From: Thermoplasmatota archaeon
GTDB lineage: Archaea > Thermoplasmatota > Penumbrarchaeia > Penumbrarchaeales > Penumbrarchaeaceae
Reading direction: 5' to 3'
DNA: 64,000 nt
Assembly (NCBI GenBank): GCA_025457865.1
Contig: JALOTP010000006.1
Coordinates: 1 to 64,000, forward strand
The notes below the pieces were generated by a model. That model was given only the letters and a program-made list of their open reading frames with translations. It had not been told where the DNA came from and made no database searches. Position numbers and translations under genes: made by a program. Shown here in pieces: positions 41,533-49,161 of the stretch. Within the stretch, counting starts at the first letter, position 1; each line of letters opens with the position of its first letter.

Positions 41533-43260
41533 ATGCTGGTCCTCGGGATAGAGTCCACGGCACATACCTTCGGTGCAGGCATCGTGGAGGACCGAAGGGT
41601 CCTATCGAACATCCGGGACATGTACGTCCCTGACGGAGGGGGAATACATCCCAGGGAGGCGGCCGACCATCACGTCAGGGTCTCCGATACTGTCATAACC
41701 AGGGCCCTCGAGGCGGCCAAGGTTCAGGGGACCGACCTGGATCTCGTGGCATTCTCCAAGGGTCCCGGACTTGGGCCGTGCCTGAGGGTGGGAGCGACCG
41801 TAGCAAGGGTGCTCTCATTGAGGTACGGCATACCTCTCGTCGCCGCAAACCATTGTGTCGCGCATCTCGAGATAGGTGGTATGCTGGGGGTCAGCGACCC
41901 GGTCCTGCTGTATGCATCCGGCGGCAACACCCAGGTGATCGCTCACCTGAAAGGGAGGTACCGCGTCCTGGGCGAGACCCTTGACATAGGCATAGGCAAC
42001 ATGCTTGACAAACTGGGAAGGGAGCTGGGCATCCCATTCCCTGCCGGCCCGGTGATAGAGAGGATAGCTCGGGGAGAGAACGTTCCGGGTCTTTTCAATG
42101 GTGGTCCAGTTGCCGAACCTGAACTGCTCGACATGCCCTACTCGGTCAAAGGCATGGACGTATCGTTCTCGGGGATGATGACAGCGGCCTTGTCACTTTC
42201 CAGGAGCGGATACGGGCTCCCCTCCATCTGTCATTCGGTCCAGGAGACGGCATTTTCCATGCTCTGCGAGGTGGCGGAAAGGGCAATGGCCCACGTGGGG
42301 GCCGATGAGCTCCTGCTGGGCGGGGGCGTCGCCTGCAATCTGAGGCTGCAGCAGATGGCCGATATCATGGCCAGGGAAAGGGGGGGAAGGAGCTTCGTAC
42401 CAGAGAGGCCCCTCCTTGTGGACAATGGCGCCATGATAGCATATCTTGCCGCGGTCATGCACGAACACGGTATCTCCCATGAGATAGGTGATACCATCAT
42501 CGACCAGAGGTTCAGGACCGACCAGGTCGACGTGACCTGGAAGAAGGACAGGGATGTGGCCCACCTGAGGACCCCCGGGACCGTCGAGATCGGGATGGGT
42601 GCAGTTCCCGGGGAAGGTTCGGTGATAGGACGGGGGGCGGAAGCGACGATAACATCATCATCCTTTGCGGGGTTCCCCTCGGCCGTCAAGCGAAGGGTGT
42701 CCAAAGGGTACAGGGCCAAGTCCCTTGATGAGAGACTGACGATATCACGGGTCAGGAAGGAGGCGAAGATGCTCCGCGCCATGAGGGAGGCTGGGGTCAG
42801 GACCCCTGTGGTCCTGGACCTGGACGAGAGGAGCGGGACGATCGTCATGGAGCTCCTTAGGGGGCCAAGGCTCGCAAGCTGTTTGAATTCGATGGCCCCG
42901 GAAGCGCAAAGGATGGCGCTCGAAGGTATGGGCAGGCTGGTCGGCACCATGCATTCCAGGGGCCTTGTCCACGGTGACCTCACAACGTCCAACTTCGTTC
43001 TGTTATCCATGGAGGGGGGCCGGCCAGAGCTGAGCGTCATAGATTGTTCCCTTTCGGAGAGGACCGACGAGATAGAGAAGATGGGCGTTGACCTGAGGCT
43101 GTTCTTCGAGGTCTTCTCGTCCACCCATGCCGGGCTCGGGGACATGGGGCTCTCGTTCTGGAAGGGGTACTCGAGCATTTTCGAGGGTTGGGAAGAGGTA
43201 TCGAAAAGGCATAATGAGATCGCATCGAGGGGAAGGTACTCGGCGGAGAGATGGACATGA
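41533..43260 (+). CDS. Kae1-Bud32 fusion: tRNA threonylcarbamoyladenosine synthase and protein kinase
   Basis: 575 residues. The N-terminal two-thirds is Kae1/TsaD, which attaches threonylcarbamoyl to A37 of ANN-decoding tRNAs. Seen: VLGIESTAHTFGAGI, the metal pair in NHCVAHLEIGG, ASGGNTQVIAH, LLGGGVACNLRL and VDNGAMIAYLA (metal Asp). The C-terminal third is the Bud32 kinase/ATPase of the KEOPS complex: GAEATI, SAVKRRV with the ATP lysine, VMELLRGPRL, and the catalytic loop VHGDLTTSNFVL. The usual DFG motif reads D-C-S here (VIDCSLSE). Both parts are typically fused in euryarchaea. Its end overlaps the RdgB start by 10 nt. Confidence 0.94.
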   Translation: MLVLGIESTAHTFGAGIVEDRRVLSNIRDMYVPDGGGIHPREAADHHVRVSDTVITRALEAAKVQGTDLDLVAFSKGPGLGPCLRVGATVARVLSLRYGIPLVAANHCVAHLEIGGMLGVSDPVLLYASGGNTQVIAHLKGRYRVLGETLDIGIGNMLDKLGRELGIPFPAGPVIERIARGENVPGLFNGGPVAEPELLDMPYSVKGMDVSFSGMMTAALSLSRSGYGLPSICHSVQETAFSMLCEVAERAMAHVGADELLLGGGVACNLRLQQMADIMARERGGRSFVPERPLLVDNGAMIAYLAAVMHEHGISHEIGDTIIDQRFRTDQVDVTWKKDRDVAHLRTPGTVEIGMGAVPGEGSVIGRGAEATITSSSFAGFPSAVKRRVSKGYRAKSLDERLTISRVRKEAKMLRAMREAGVRTPVVLDLDERSGTIVMELLRGPRLASCLNSMAPEAQRMALEGMGRLVGTMHSRGLVHGDLTTSNFVLLSMEGGRPELSVIDCSLSERTDEIEKMGVDLRLFFEVFSSTHAGLGDMGLSFWKGYSSIFEGWEEVSKRHNEIASRGRYSAERWT

Positions 43261-43838
43261 CAGGCATCGGATCGGGAAGGACCCTCCATATTGCAACGAC
43301 GAATGTGGGAAAGCTTCGCGAGATAGAACGATACCTGGGACCATTGGACATCAAGGTAAAACAGCTGGAAACATCCTTCATCGAGGTACAGGCCGATACG
43401 CTCGAGGAGGTCGTCATCTACGGGATGGAAAAGCTCATGTCAGAGGGGCTGTCCGACATGATGTTCATGAAGGACGATTCTGGACTATTCATCGATGCCC
43501 TTGGAGGGTTCCCGGGGGTCTATTCGGCCTATGTCAACAGGACCCTGTCATGCAGGGGCCTGCTTCGCCTTATGGAAGACATCAAGGAACGCCGGGCGGT
43601 GTTCAGGACCGTCCTTGGCCTGAACGAGCCTGGAAAGGGATTGACGCTCCTTTCCGGTGAATGCAGGGGCACGATCTCGGACAGGGAGGCAGGAAAGAAC
43701 GGTTTCGGTTTCGACCCGGTGTTCGTTCCTGAAGGCCATGACAGGACATTCGCTCAGATGACCACAGAGGAGAAGAACTCGCTCAGCCACAGGATAAGGG
43801 CAGTGGACGAACTGATCAAGCACCTGTCCAGGGCCTGA
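43251..43838 (+). CDS. rdgB: XTP/dITP pyrophosphatase (HAM1/RdgB family)
   Basis: 195 residues. Removes non-canonical purine nucleotides (ITP, dITP, XTP) before they reach nucleic acids. Family motifs are IATTNVGKLREIERYL (N-terminal nucleotide loop), DDSGLFIDALGGFPGVYSA (metal-binding Asp), GFGFDPVFVPEG, and the closing SHRIRAVDEL. ATG codons at 43251 and 43257 are both possible; either overlaps or abuts the end of the Kae1-Bud32 gene, so the two are co-translated. The pairing of these genes is common in euryarchaea. Confidence 0.93.
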   Translation: MDMTGIGSGRTLHIATTNVGKLREIERYLGPLDIKVKQLETSFIEVQADTLEEVVIYGMEKLMSEGLSDMMFMKDDSGLFIDALGGFPGVYSAYVNRTLSCRGLLRLMEDIKERRAVFRTVLGLNEPGKGLTLLSGECRGTISDREAGKNGFGFDPVFVPEGHDRTFAQMTTEEKNSLSHRIRAVDELIKHLSRA

Positions 43839-43856
43839 AGGGCCTCATATCCCGAT

Positions 43857-44174
43857 CTAGTTGATGTCATCCTCAAGGAGCAGGGGCTCGCCAATGGGGG
43901 TCGCGGTAAGGACCTGTTCGCTGTCCCGCAGCCGCTCTCTGTGAGCCTTCAGCTGGTCCATGATCTCTCCGAAACAAAGTGCCTCGGACCGGGTTACCCT
44001 TCTGACCGGGACCCTTTCAAGAGCGATATCGTCCAGCTCCATATCGAACTTGAGATGGCAGAAGGAGAGAACGGCCTCCTCATCGCCCGTAAAGAAGCCA
44101 AGGGTCCTGTGGGTGGACATCTGGTAGGTCCGGAATATCACTATGGAACGAGGGTTCATACCACCTCCCATCAT
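43857..44174 (-). CDS. Hypothetical protein
   Basis: 105 residues; not recognised. It starts MMGGGMNPRSIVIFRTYQMS, with a second ATG at residue 6, then a mixed alpha/beta stretch (LGFFTGDEEAVLSFCHLKFD, DDIALERVPVRRV) and an acidic end. There is no membrane segment and no metal motif. It lies alone between RdgB (convergent) and the DUF373 gene (divergent). Codon use resembles the neighbours, and a TATA-like run exists in the 170 bp upstream, so expression is plausible but not certain. Confidence 0.5.
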   Translation of the reverse strand: MMGGGMNPRSIVIFRTYQMSTHRTLGFFTGDEEAVLSFCHLKFDMELDDIALERVPVRRVTRSEALCFGEIMDQLKAHRERLRDSEQVLTATPIGEPLLLEDDIN

Positions 44175-44321
44175 TTCCAGTGGAATATAATGGCGGATGT
44201 GGGATATCCCCTGGGACGCCCAATCATGTTTCGGTCATGGGCCCTACGAACGCTAATTCCATATTTTTCATCATTTTAATCCTAGAAAAACGCCATGGGC
44301 CTCGGTCCGTCTCGAATACGA

Positions 44322-44329
44322 TTAAATAT
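44322..44329 (+). promoter_or_regulatory. TATA box of the DUF373 gene
   Basis: TTAAATAT lies 25-32 nt before the ATG at 44354, predicting a transcript that starts at or just before that ATG. This favours 44354 over the in-frame GTG at 44342 as start codon. Confidence 0.5.
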
Positions 44330-44353
44330 CGTTAGGCCCATGTGGAACGGAAT

Positions 44354-45439
44354 ATGAAAACGCTCATATTGTGCGTGGACCGGGACGATGACCTGGGCGA
44401 GAAGGCAAAGGTTGCAAGTCCTGTCATGGGCAGGAAGGACAACCTGAGGGCAGCACTTGCGCTAGGTGTCGAGGACCCGGAGGACTCCGATACCAACGTC
44501 ATCTTCATGGGATTGAAGCTTTACAAACGTTACAAGGCCATGGGCCGCGAGGTGGAGCTCGCATCCATCTGCGGCAATAAGAACGTAGGGATAGAGTCCG
44601 ATGCGAACCTGGTCAAGCAGTTCTATATGGTCCTTGAGAAGTTCACTCCGGACACCCTCGTGCTCGTATCGGACGGGGCCGAGGACGAGGTGATACTCCC
44701 CCTGATCTCCCAGAGGGTCCAGGTTGAGCATATCGCCAGGGTCGTCATCAAGCAGGCGCAGAACCTTGAGTCCACCTATTACATCATCATGTCGGCCTTC
44801 AAGAGCCCGAAGATCGGGAAGAAGATAATAGTCCCAATATCCCTTATCCTTATGATATGGGGCATACTCATGATCATGGGCCTCGTTGAGGAGGCCATTG
44901 GGATGATGGTCACATTCTTTGCCCTGTTCCTGATAATCAAGGCCCTGAGCGTCGAGGACCAGCTGACCAGCTTCTTCAAGGATACAAGTGAGGCCCTGAA
45001 GAAGGGCAGATATCTGCTCTTCATTGGGGTTTTCGTATCTCTTGCGATAATCATCGGGGGGTTAGTGTTCAGCTTCATCAGGGCCAAGGAGGAGGTTGTC
45101 CTGGGCGAGTTCATATTCAGGTTCTTCGAGAACGTATGGGTGTTCCTCCTGTCCGGTGTGTTCATCTACACCTTGACGAACTCCCTCGAGACCTATATTA
45201 GGACCGGGAGCTTCACGAACTCCTCGGGAACGGTGCTCCTGACCATAATCGGTTCCGGGCTGGTCATCCACTCCCTATTCAGCATGGTAGGTACTTTCAC
45301 AGATATCAGGTCATATATAAACTGGAAGTGGACCATAGGGTACCTTTCGACGGGCATCATCATCCTGCTTGTCTCCGGGATGATCTATATCTATAACCGG
45401 AGCAAGCTTACCGGCAAGGGGTCTGGACTGGTCAGATAA
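44354..45439 (+). CDS. DUF373-family membrane protein
   Basis: 361 residues. The family is archaeal and of unknown function. The N-terminal half is soluble and nucleotide-like: MKTLILCVDRDDDLGEKAKV, then GVEDPEDSDTN, AMGREVELASICGNKNVG and TLVLVSDGAEDEVILPLIS (about 100-118). The C-terminal half has five to seven membrane helices, e.g. IIVPISLILMIWGILMIMGL, LFIGVFVSLAIIIGGLVFSF and WTIGYLSTGIIILLVSGMIY. GTG at 44342 would add four residues. The next gene, MptE, starts 12 nt after the stop, so the two are likely co-transcribed; a link to folate or pterin metabolism is only suggested by that. Confidence 0.85.
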   Translation: MKTLILCVDRDDDLGEKAKVASPVMGRKDNLRAALALGVEDPEDSDTNVIFMGLKLYKRYKAMGREVELASICGNKNVGIESDANLVKQFYMVLEKFTPDTLVLVSDGAEDEVILPLISQRVQVEHIARVVIKQAQNLESTYYIIMSAFKSPKIGKKIIVPISLILMIWGILMIMGLVEEAIGMMVTFFALFLIIKALSVEDQLTSFFKDTSEALKKGRYLLFIGVFVSLAIIIGGLVFSFIRAKEEVVLGEFIFRFFENVWVFLLSGVFIYTLTNSLETYIRTGSFTNSSGTVLLTIIGSGLVIHSLFSMVGTFTDIRSYINWKWTIGYLSTGIIILLVSGMIYIYNRSKLTGKGSGLVR

Positions 45440-45451
45440 GCTGGTGGTTCC

Positions 45452-46228
45452 GTGGATTGGAAGGAGTGGATGCCATATTATGAAGCCATCTCAAGGGACC
45501 TGTCGCTCGATAAGGATGAAGATGCAAGGTCGGGTGCAGTGCTCTCGTCCATCCTTCTTTCGAAAGGTGGTCTTTACGATCCCGATGAGATCCTGCTTTC
45601 CGTCAGGGGTCTCGTCCAGGGAAGGGATGTCTATGTTCTCGGAGCCGGGCCCCGGCTAGAGCAGGAGCTGGACCGCCTGATAGCGGGAATGACCGCCAGG
45701 GGCCGGTGGGGGAAGAGCGGCACCGGTAATGATGTCATCATTGCATCTGATGGTGCGACCTCAGTGGTCCTTTCCCGGGGTTATAAGCCCCAGATCATCG
45801 TGACCGACCTTGATGGAGGTGTGGAGGACCAGCTATCATGCCTTGGCCTCGGGTCCATATTGTTCGTTCATGCCCACGGTGACAATATCCCTGTCATATC
45901 AAGGGTCGCTCCGATGCTAAAAGGACAGGTCATAGGGACCATCCAGACAGAGCCTGACAGAGCGGGAAAAGTGTTCAATTTCGGGGGTTTTTCGGATGGG
46001 GACAGGGCAGCGTTCATCGCTTCGCATTTCGGTTGTCATTCTATAACACTTCTCGGTTTCGATCTCGGCGGACCTGCATCGAAGCTCATGGACGGCGGGC
46101 GCAGGGAGCCGATCGATGATGTATCTTACGCCCGCAAGTTTCGCAAGCTCAAATGGGCGAACGTCCTCTTGGCTCTCATAGATTCGCCGAAGGTCAGATA
46201 CTTCGAAGAGACTGACCGACAGTTGTGA
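45452..46228 (+). CDS. mptE: 6-hydroxymethylpterin diphosphokinase MptE-type (DUF115)
   Basis: 258 residues. Archaeal MptE adds pyrophosphate to 6-hydroxymethyl-dihydropterin in tetrahydromethanopterin or folate synthesis. Seen are VYVLGAGPRLEQEL (Rossmann-like loop), VIIASDGATSVVLSRG, PQIIVTDLDGGVEDQ with the DLDG metal-binding motif, FVHAHGDN and a late FDLGGPASKLMDG. These match the DUF115/MptE family. Start is GTG at 45452 with GGTGG upstream. It follows the DUF373 gene by 12 nt and is followed by the L40e gene with its own promoter. Confidence 0.88.
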   Translation: MDWKEWMPYYEAISRDLSLDKDEDARSGAVLSSILLSKGGLYDPDEILLSVRGLVQGRDVYVLGAGPRLEQELDRLIAGMTARGRWGKSGTGNDVIIASDGATSVVLSRGYKPQIIVTDLDGGVEDQLSCLGLGSILFVHAHGDNIPVISRVAPMLKGQVIGTIQTEPDRAGKVFNFGGFSDGDRAAFIASHFGCHSITLLGFDLGGPASKLMDGGRREPIDDVSYARKFRKLKWANVLLALIDSPKVRYFEETDRQL

Positions 46229-46254
46229 TATGATAGACCCGCAACTGCAAAGGG

Positions 46255-46263
46255 TTTAAATAC
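46255..46263 (+). promoter_or_regulatory. TATA box of the L40e gene
   Basis: TTTAAATAC about 35-43 nt before the ATG at 46298, predicting a leader of about 14 nt that contains GGTGAT five to six bases before the start. The element lies in the 69 nt between mptE and rpl40e. Confidence 0.5.
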
Positions 46264-46297
46264 GACCGATATATAGCGCGTCACTCTGGTGATGTGA

Positions 46298-46465
46298 ATG
46301 GGAAAGAGCCTTGACCCCACAATCAAGGAGATAGTGGAGCGCAGGAGATTGATCAAGAAGATCTGCATGCACTGCTGCGCAAGAAACCCCATCAAGGCCA
46401 CACAGTGCAGGAAGTGCGGTTATAAGGGCCTGCGCCTCAAGGCCAAAGAGAGCAGGGGCGGATGA
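46298..46465 (+). CDS. rpl40e: 50S ribosomal protein L40e
   Basis: 55 residues, shorter than usual gene-finding limits. Starts [20 protein letters not shown], then the zinc knot [19 protein letters not shown] (four cysteines: C-x2-C and C-x2-C around ARNP) and [12 protein letters not shown], the standard L40e ending. The stop is at 46463-46465. A TATA box is at 46255-46263 and the start has GGTGAT upstream. It is followed by a small gene of uncertain start. Confidence 0.92.
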   Translation: MGKSLDPTIKEIVERRRLIKKICMHCCARNPIKATQCRKCGYKGLRLKAKESRGG

Positions 46466-46535
46466 GCCTCCTATGGGCCGTCCAAGGTCCCTAATGGTCC
46501 ATCAATCTAATTATCAACCATGTGCATCTCCTAGC

Positions 46536-46955
46536 ATGGGCCTACACTTCCTTTGTTCAAGGACGGAGGTATTGCGGACCCTCTGGTTCGACACGGGAAG
46601 GAAGGTCCTGATGATCGGGGCCCCACCCGATTTCATAGATTGGATAGACATGGTCCTGCCAGAGGGTTCCTGGCCAGTAGGACCACCGGAAGAGGTCGCC
46701 CTTTTATTGGACGACAATGATATCAAGATCGTCCTGGTCTGGTTGGGGGACCGACCAGATGTCCATGGGGTCCTCTCATCCATCGTTCCCAAGCTGGGTC
46801 CCGGCACCGACCTGTGGGCCGTGACCAACCGGGATGAGCTCTCCTTCAAGGCATTGAAGCCCTTTTCAACGGATTGGGGCGTGACCATGAGCGGTAGGTT
46901 GGGATTGACAACAAAGTGTGACCTGGCCCCGCTCGTGCTGAGGTCCAGGGGATAG
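46536..46955 (+). CDS. DUF3052-like small protein
   Basis: About 139 residues from the ATG at 46536; the frame is open from 46473, but the extra part looks non-coding. The chain reads LWFDTGRKVLMIGAPPDFID, then W-I-D-M-V-L-P-E-G, IKIVLVWLGDRPDVHGVL and GPGTDLWAVTNRDELSF. This matches the pattern of DUF3052 (a small Rossmann-like protein with a G-x-K-V-L-x-x-x-A-P-x-x-F loop), a family of unknown function that is seen with methyltransferase-like folds. The assignment is by pattern only. Downstream lies the convergent RNase HII gene. Confidence 0.55.
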   Translation: MGLHFLCSRTEVLRTLWFDTGRKVLMIGAPPDFIDWIDMVLPEGSWPVGPPEEVALLLDDNDIKIVLVWLGDRPDVHGVLSSIVPKLGPGTDLWAVTNRDELSFKALKPFSTDWGVTMSGRLGLTTKCDLAPLVLRSRG

Positions 46956-46967
46956 GGGTCGGTCCTT

Positions 46968-47696
46968 TCAATACCCCTCTAGCGTCGACTGTATGGAGCC
47001 GGACATGAGCCGTCTAGCGGTCTCCCACGAATGTCTGCAGTGAGGGGGTAGGGAACCGGTCCTGTCGACCCATCCCTTAAGGAACCTCATTGTGACGGGG
47101 TCGCTTGGATATCCGCTCCCTATGTCCGATCCCAGCCCTTCGGATATGGTCCTTATCAATCGGTCCCTCTCGACCTTGGCAAGGATGGAGGCTGCGCCAA
47201 CGGAAGGATGGTCCCTGTCGGCCTTGTGCATGGAGAGGACCTCAAGGTCCATTTCCCCCACGAGCTCCAGGATCCCCCTTCTTATCTCCTCTCCAAAACG
47301 CCTCTCGACCACATCGGCAGCATCAACCTTGACGATCGGGTCCCCCTGGGCCTTTCCTCGCATGGAGACCGTTATCCCATCCGGCATTGCACTTGACATG
47401 ACCTGTCTCCCTGATAGCAGGGAGGCACCGGCTGATGAGAAACACTTGACCTCGAGGTCGTTCAAGGTCATATGTTCCCTTGCCGAATCTATGGACCTAG
47501 CCGGAACGACAAGGACCGAATAAGCACCCCTGGACGCAAGCATGGAGGCAAGCTGTTCCCTCCTAGCAGGGGAAAGTACCTTCGAATCCCTGACGCCCAT
47601 CCTGTGCAATCCATCCTCCTCATCCGTCCAGTAAGCGGCGACGACCATGGGGCCCATCACTGGCCCCCTTCCCGCTTCGTCCATACCCGTAGGCAT
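46968..47696 (-). CDS. rnhB: Ribonuclease HII
   Basis: 242 residues. Cuts the RNA strand of RNA-DNA hybrids and single ribonucleotides in DNA. The signature GMDEAGRGPVMGPMVVAAY (about 4-22) carries the catalytic Asp and Glu, VRDSKVLSPARREQL follows, and KADRDHPSVGAASILAKVERD (about 163-183) carries the second acid cluster. GxxGSGYPSDPVTMRFL near the end is the archaeal family hallmark. GGGTG before the ATG at 47696 supports the start. Divergent from OMP decarboxylase. Confidence 0.92.
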   Translation of the reverse strand: MPTGMDEAGRGPVMGPMVVAAYWTDEEDGLHRMGVRDSKVLSPARREQLASMLASRGAYSVLVVPARSIDSAREHMTLNDLEVKCFSSAGASLLSGRQVMSSAMPDGITVSMRGKAQGDPIVKVDAADVVERRFGEEIRRGILELVGEMDLEVLSMHKADRDHPSVGAASILAKVERDRLIRTISEGLGSDIGSGYPSDPVTMRFLKGWVDRTGSLPPHCRHSWETARRLMSGSIQSTLEGY

Positions 47697-47767
47697 CGGG
47701 CACCCTATCGGTCCGGTGGATTAAAACGGTTCCTTATCCCATCATAGGTTCGTATCCATGAAATAAT

Positions 47768-47778
47768 ATGATATATCC
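47768..47778 (+). promoter_or_regulatory. TATA box of the pyrF gene
   Basis: ATGATATATCC lies about 25 nt before the ATG at 47799, so the transcript is probably leaderless. Confidence 0.45.
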
Positions 47779-47798
47779 GTTATGGCCTCCGCATCCCC

Positions 47799-48650
47799 AT
47801 GGATGCGATGGGAATGGTGGAGGGCTCCGCCAGCAGGAGAAGGACATTGCTCTGTGTGGGATTGGACACGGATATGACAAAGTTCCCGGCCGATAGGGGA
47901 TCCGGTACCGATGCCCAGTTCCTCATCAATAGGGAGGTCATAGACGGCACCAAGGACCACGCTGCGGCCTTTAAGCTCAATATGGCCTTCTACGAGTCAG
48001 AGGGCGAAGAGGGGTCCAGGGCCATGTCAAGGACCGTTTCATATATCAGGGAGGCTGCCCCGGAGTGCATAGCGATACTGGATGGTAAGAAGGGCGATAT
48101 CGGGAACACTTCCGAGGCCTATGCCAGAGCGGCATTCGTGACGATGAACGCCCATTCCGTGACGCTGAACGGTTACATGGGGTCCGATGCCGTGTGCCCC
48201 TTTTCCACCTACAAGGACCGGCTTTCGTTCGTCCTCTGCCGGACATCCAATAAGAGCGCGGGGCAGCTGCAGGACAGAGGAGCACCAGGGGAACCGGTCT
48301 TCATCTCCATGGCAAAGCTCGTCAGGTCATGGAACACGAACGGCAACCTCGGTCTGGTAGTGGGCGCGACATTCCCTGACGAGCTCAAAGCTGTTCGGTC
48401 CGAGGTCGGTCCGGACATGCTGGTTCTCGTACCGGGCGTTGGTGCGCAGGGTGGTGACCTGGGAAAGGTGCTCGATATGGGCACCAACGGGAGAGGTTCA
48501 GGGGTACTCATCAATGTCTCGAGGGACATCATGTTCGCATTCCAGAGGCCTCAGAACATGGGTAGGGGCATAGAGGAATGCGCTAGGGAGGCCGCACTCG
48601 ACTATAAGGAGAGGATCAGGTCCCACCTCGAAGCCCTCGGAAGATGGTAA
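47799..48650 (+). CDS. pyrF: Orotidine 5-phosphate decarboxylase (type 2)
   Basis: 283 residues. Decarboxylates OMP to UMP, the last step of de novo UMP synthesis. LLCVGLDTDMTKFP opens the TIM barrel, FKLNMAFYES follows, and ILDGKKGDIGNTSEAYA holds the catalytic D-x-K-x-x-D group of type 2 enzymes. Later segments are VTLNGYMGSDAVCPF, VGATFPDELKAVR and VLVPGVGAQGGDLG, and LINVSRDIMFA near the end binds phosphate. ATG codons at 47799, 47808 and 47814 all fit; the first is at the expected leaderless position. UMP kinase, the next pathway enzyme, is encoded at 35139. Confidence 0.92.
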   Translation: MDAMGMVEGSASRRRTLLCVGLDTDMTKFPADRGSGTDAQFLINREVIDGTKDHAAAFKLNMAFYESEGEEGSRAMSRTVSYIREAAPECIAILDGKKGDIGNTSEAYARAAFVTMNAHSVTLNGYMGSDAVCPFSTYKDRLSFVLCRTSNKSAGQLQDRGAPGEPVFISMAKLVRSWNTNGNLGLVVGATFPDELKAVRSEVGPDMLVLVPGVGAQGGDLGKVLDMGTNGRGSGVLINVSRDIMFAFQRPQNMGRGIEECAREAALDYKERIRSHLEALGRW

Positions 48651-48672
48651 GAGGGATCCATGGACAGTTAGG

Positions 48673-49119
48673 ATGTGTGAAGGGATGAAGGATATCCTGC
48701 GTTCAAGGTCCTGCATGGCCGATGTCGGCACCATTTTGGCCGCGCTCAAGGAGTTCCTCGGGTCACGCGCCTTCACCATCGAACTTTTCGACCAGAGAAG
48801 AGGATGTTTGGCGGCAAGGAAGACCTCCACGGTCCTGGTCCTGCTAGGCATGGACAGGGCCCTTGAAGCTTGTGTTCGCAGGATCGGGCAGGACCAAGGC
48901 CTTACAGTGGAGCTTAACTGGAAGGGGGCCCTTAAAGGCTGCTCCATATCCTTCATAGAAGCCATGATGCTGACCCTTATCATAGGCAGGGACCTCGGCT
49001 TCCAGGGGATGCTCCTCTCATTTCTCATGGGAGCGGTCGGTTCCACCATTAACCTGGCAATATTCATTGTACAAAGGTCCGTTCTGAGGAAGGCGGCCAT
49101 TAAGGCCATATTATCATGA
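48673..49119 (+). CDS. Hypothetical protein with possible membrane helices
   Basis: 148 residues; not recognised. It follows pyrF by 22 nt. The N-terminal half is soluble and alpha/beta-like (ILAALKEFLGSRAFTIELFD, STVLVLLGMDRALEACVR), the C-terminal half more hydrophobic, with FIEAMMLTLIIGRDLGFQGM and LLSFLMGAVGSTINLAIFIV, which could be one or two membrane segments. Start codons are ambiguous (ATG at 48673 or 48685). A longer open frame on the other strand runs across pyrF and is a shadow. Confidence 0.5.
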   Translation: MCEGMKDILRSRSCMADVGTILAALKEFLGSRAFTIELFDQRRGCLAARKTSTVLVLLGMDRALEACVRRIGQDQGLTVELNWKGALKGCSISFIEAMMLTLIIGRDLGFQGMLLSFLMGAVGSTINLAIFIVQRSVLRKAAIKAILS

Positions 49120-49161
49120 AAGATAATTGAATAAAAGGGTGGATGGGCCTTCCCTTTGACC

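Noticed and set aside
42231-43289. 352-residue open frame on the minus strand
   Set aside because: Antisense to the Kae1-Bud32 fusion, whose motifs are unmistakable; the shadow has a Ser/Pro/Leu-rich composition without structure.
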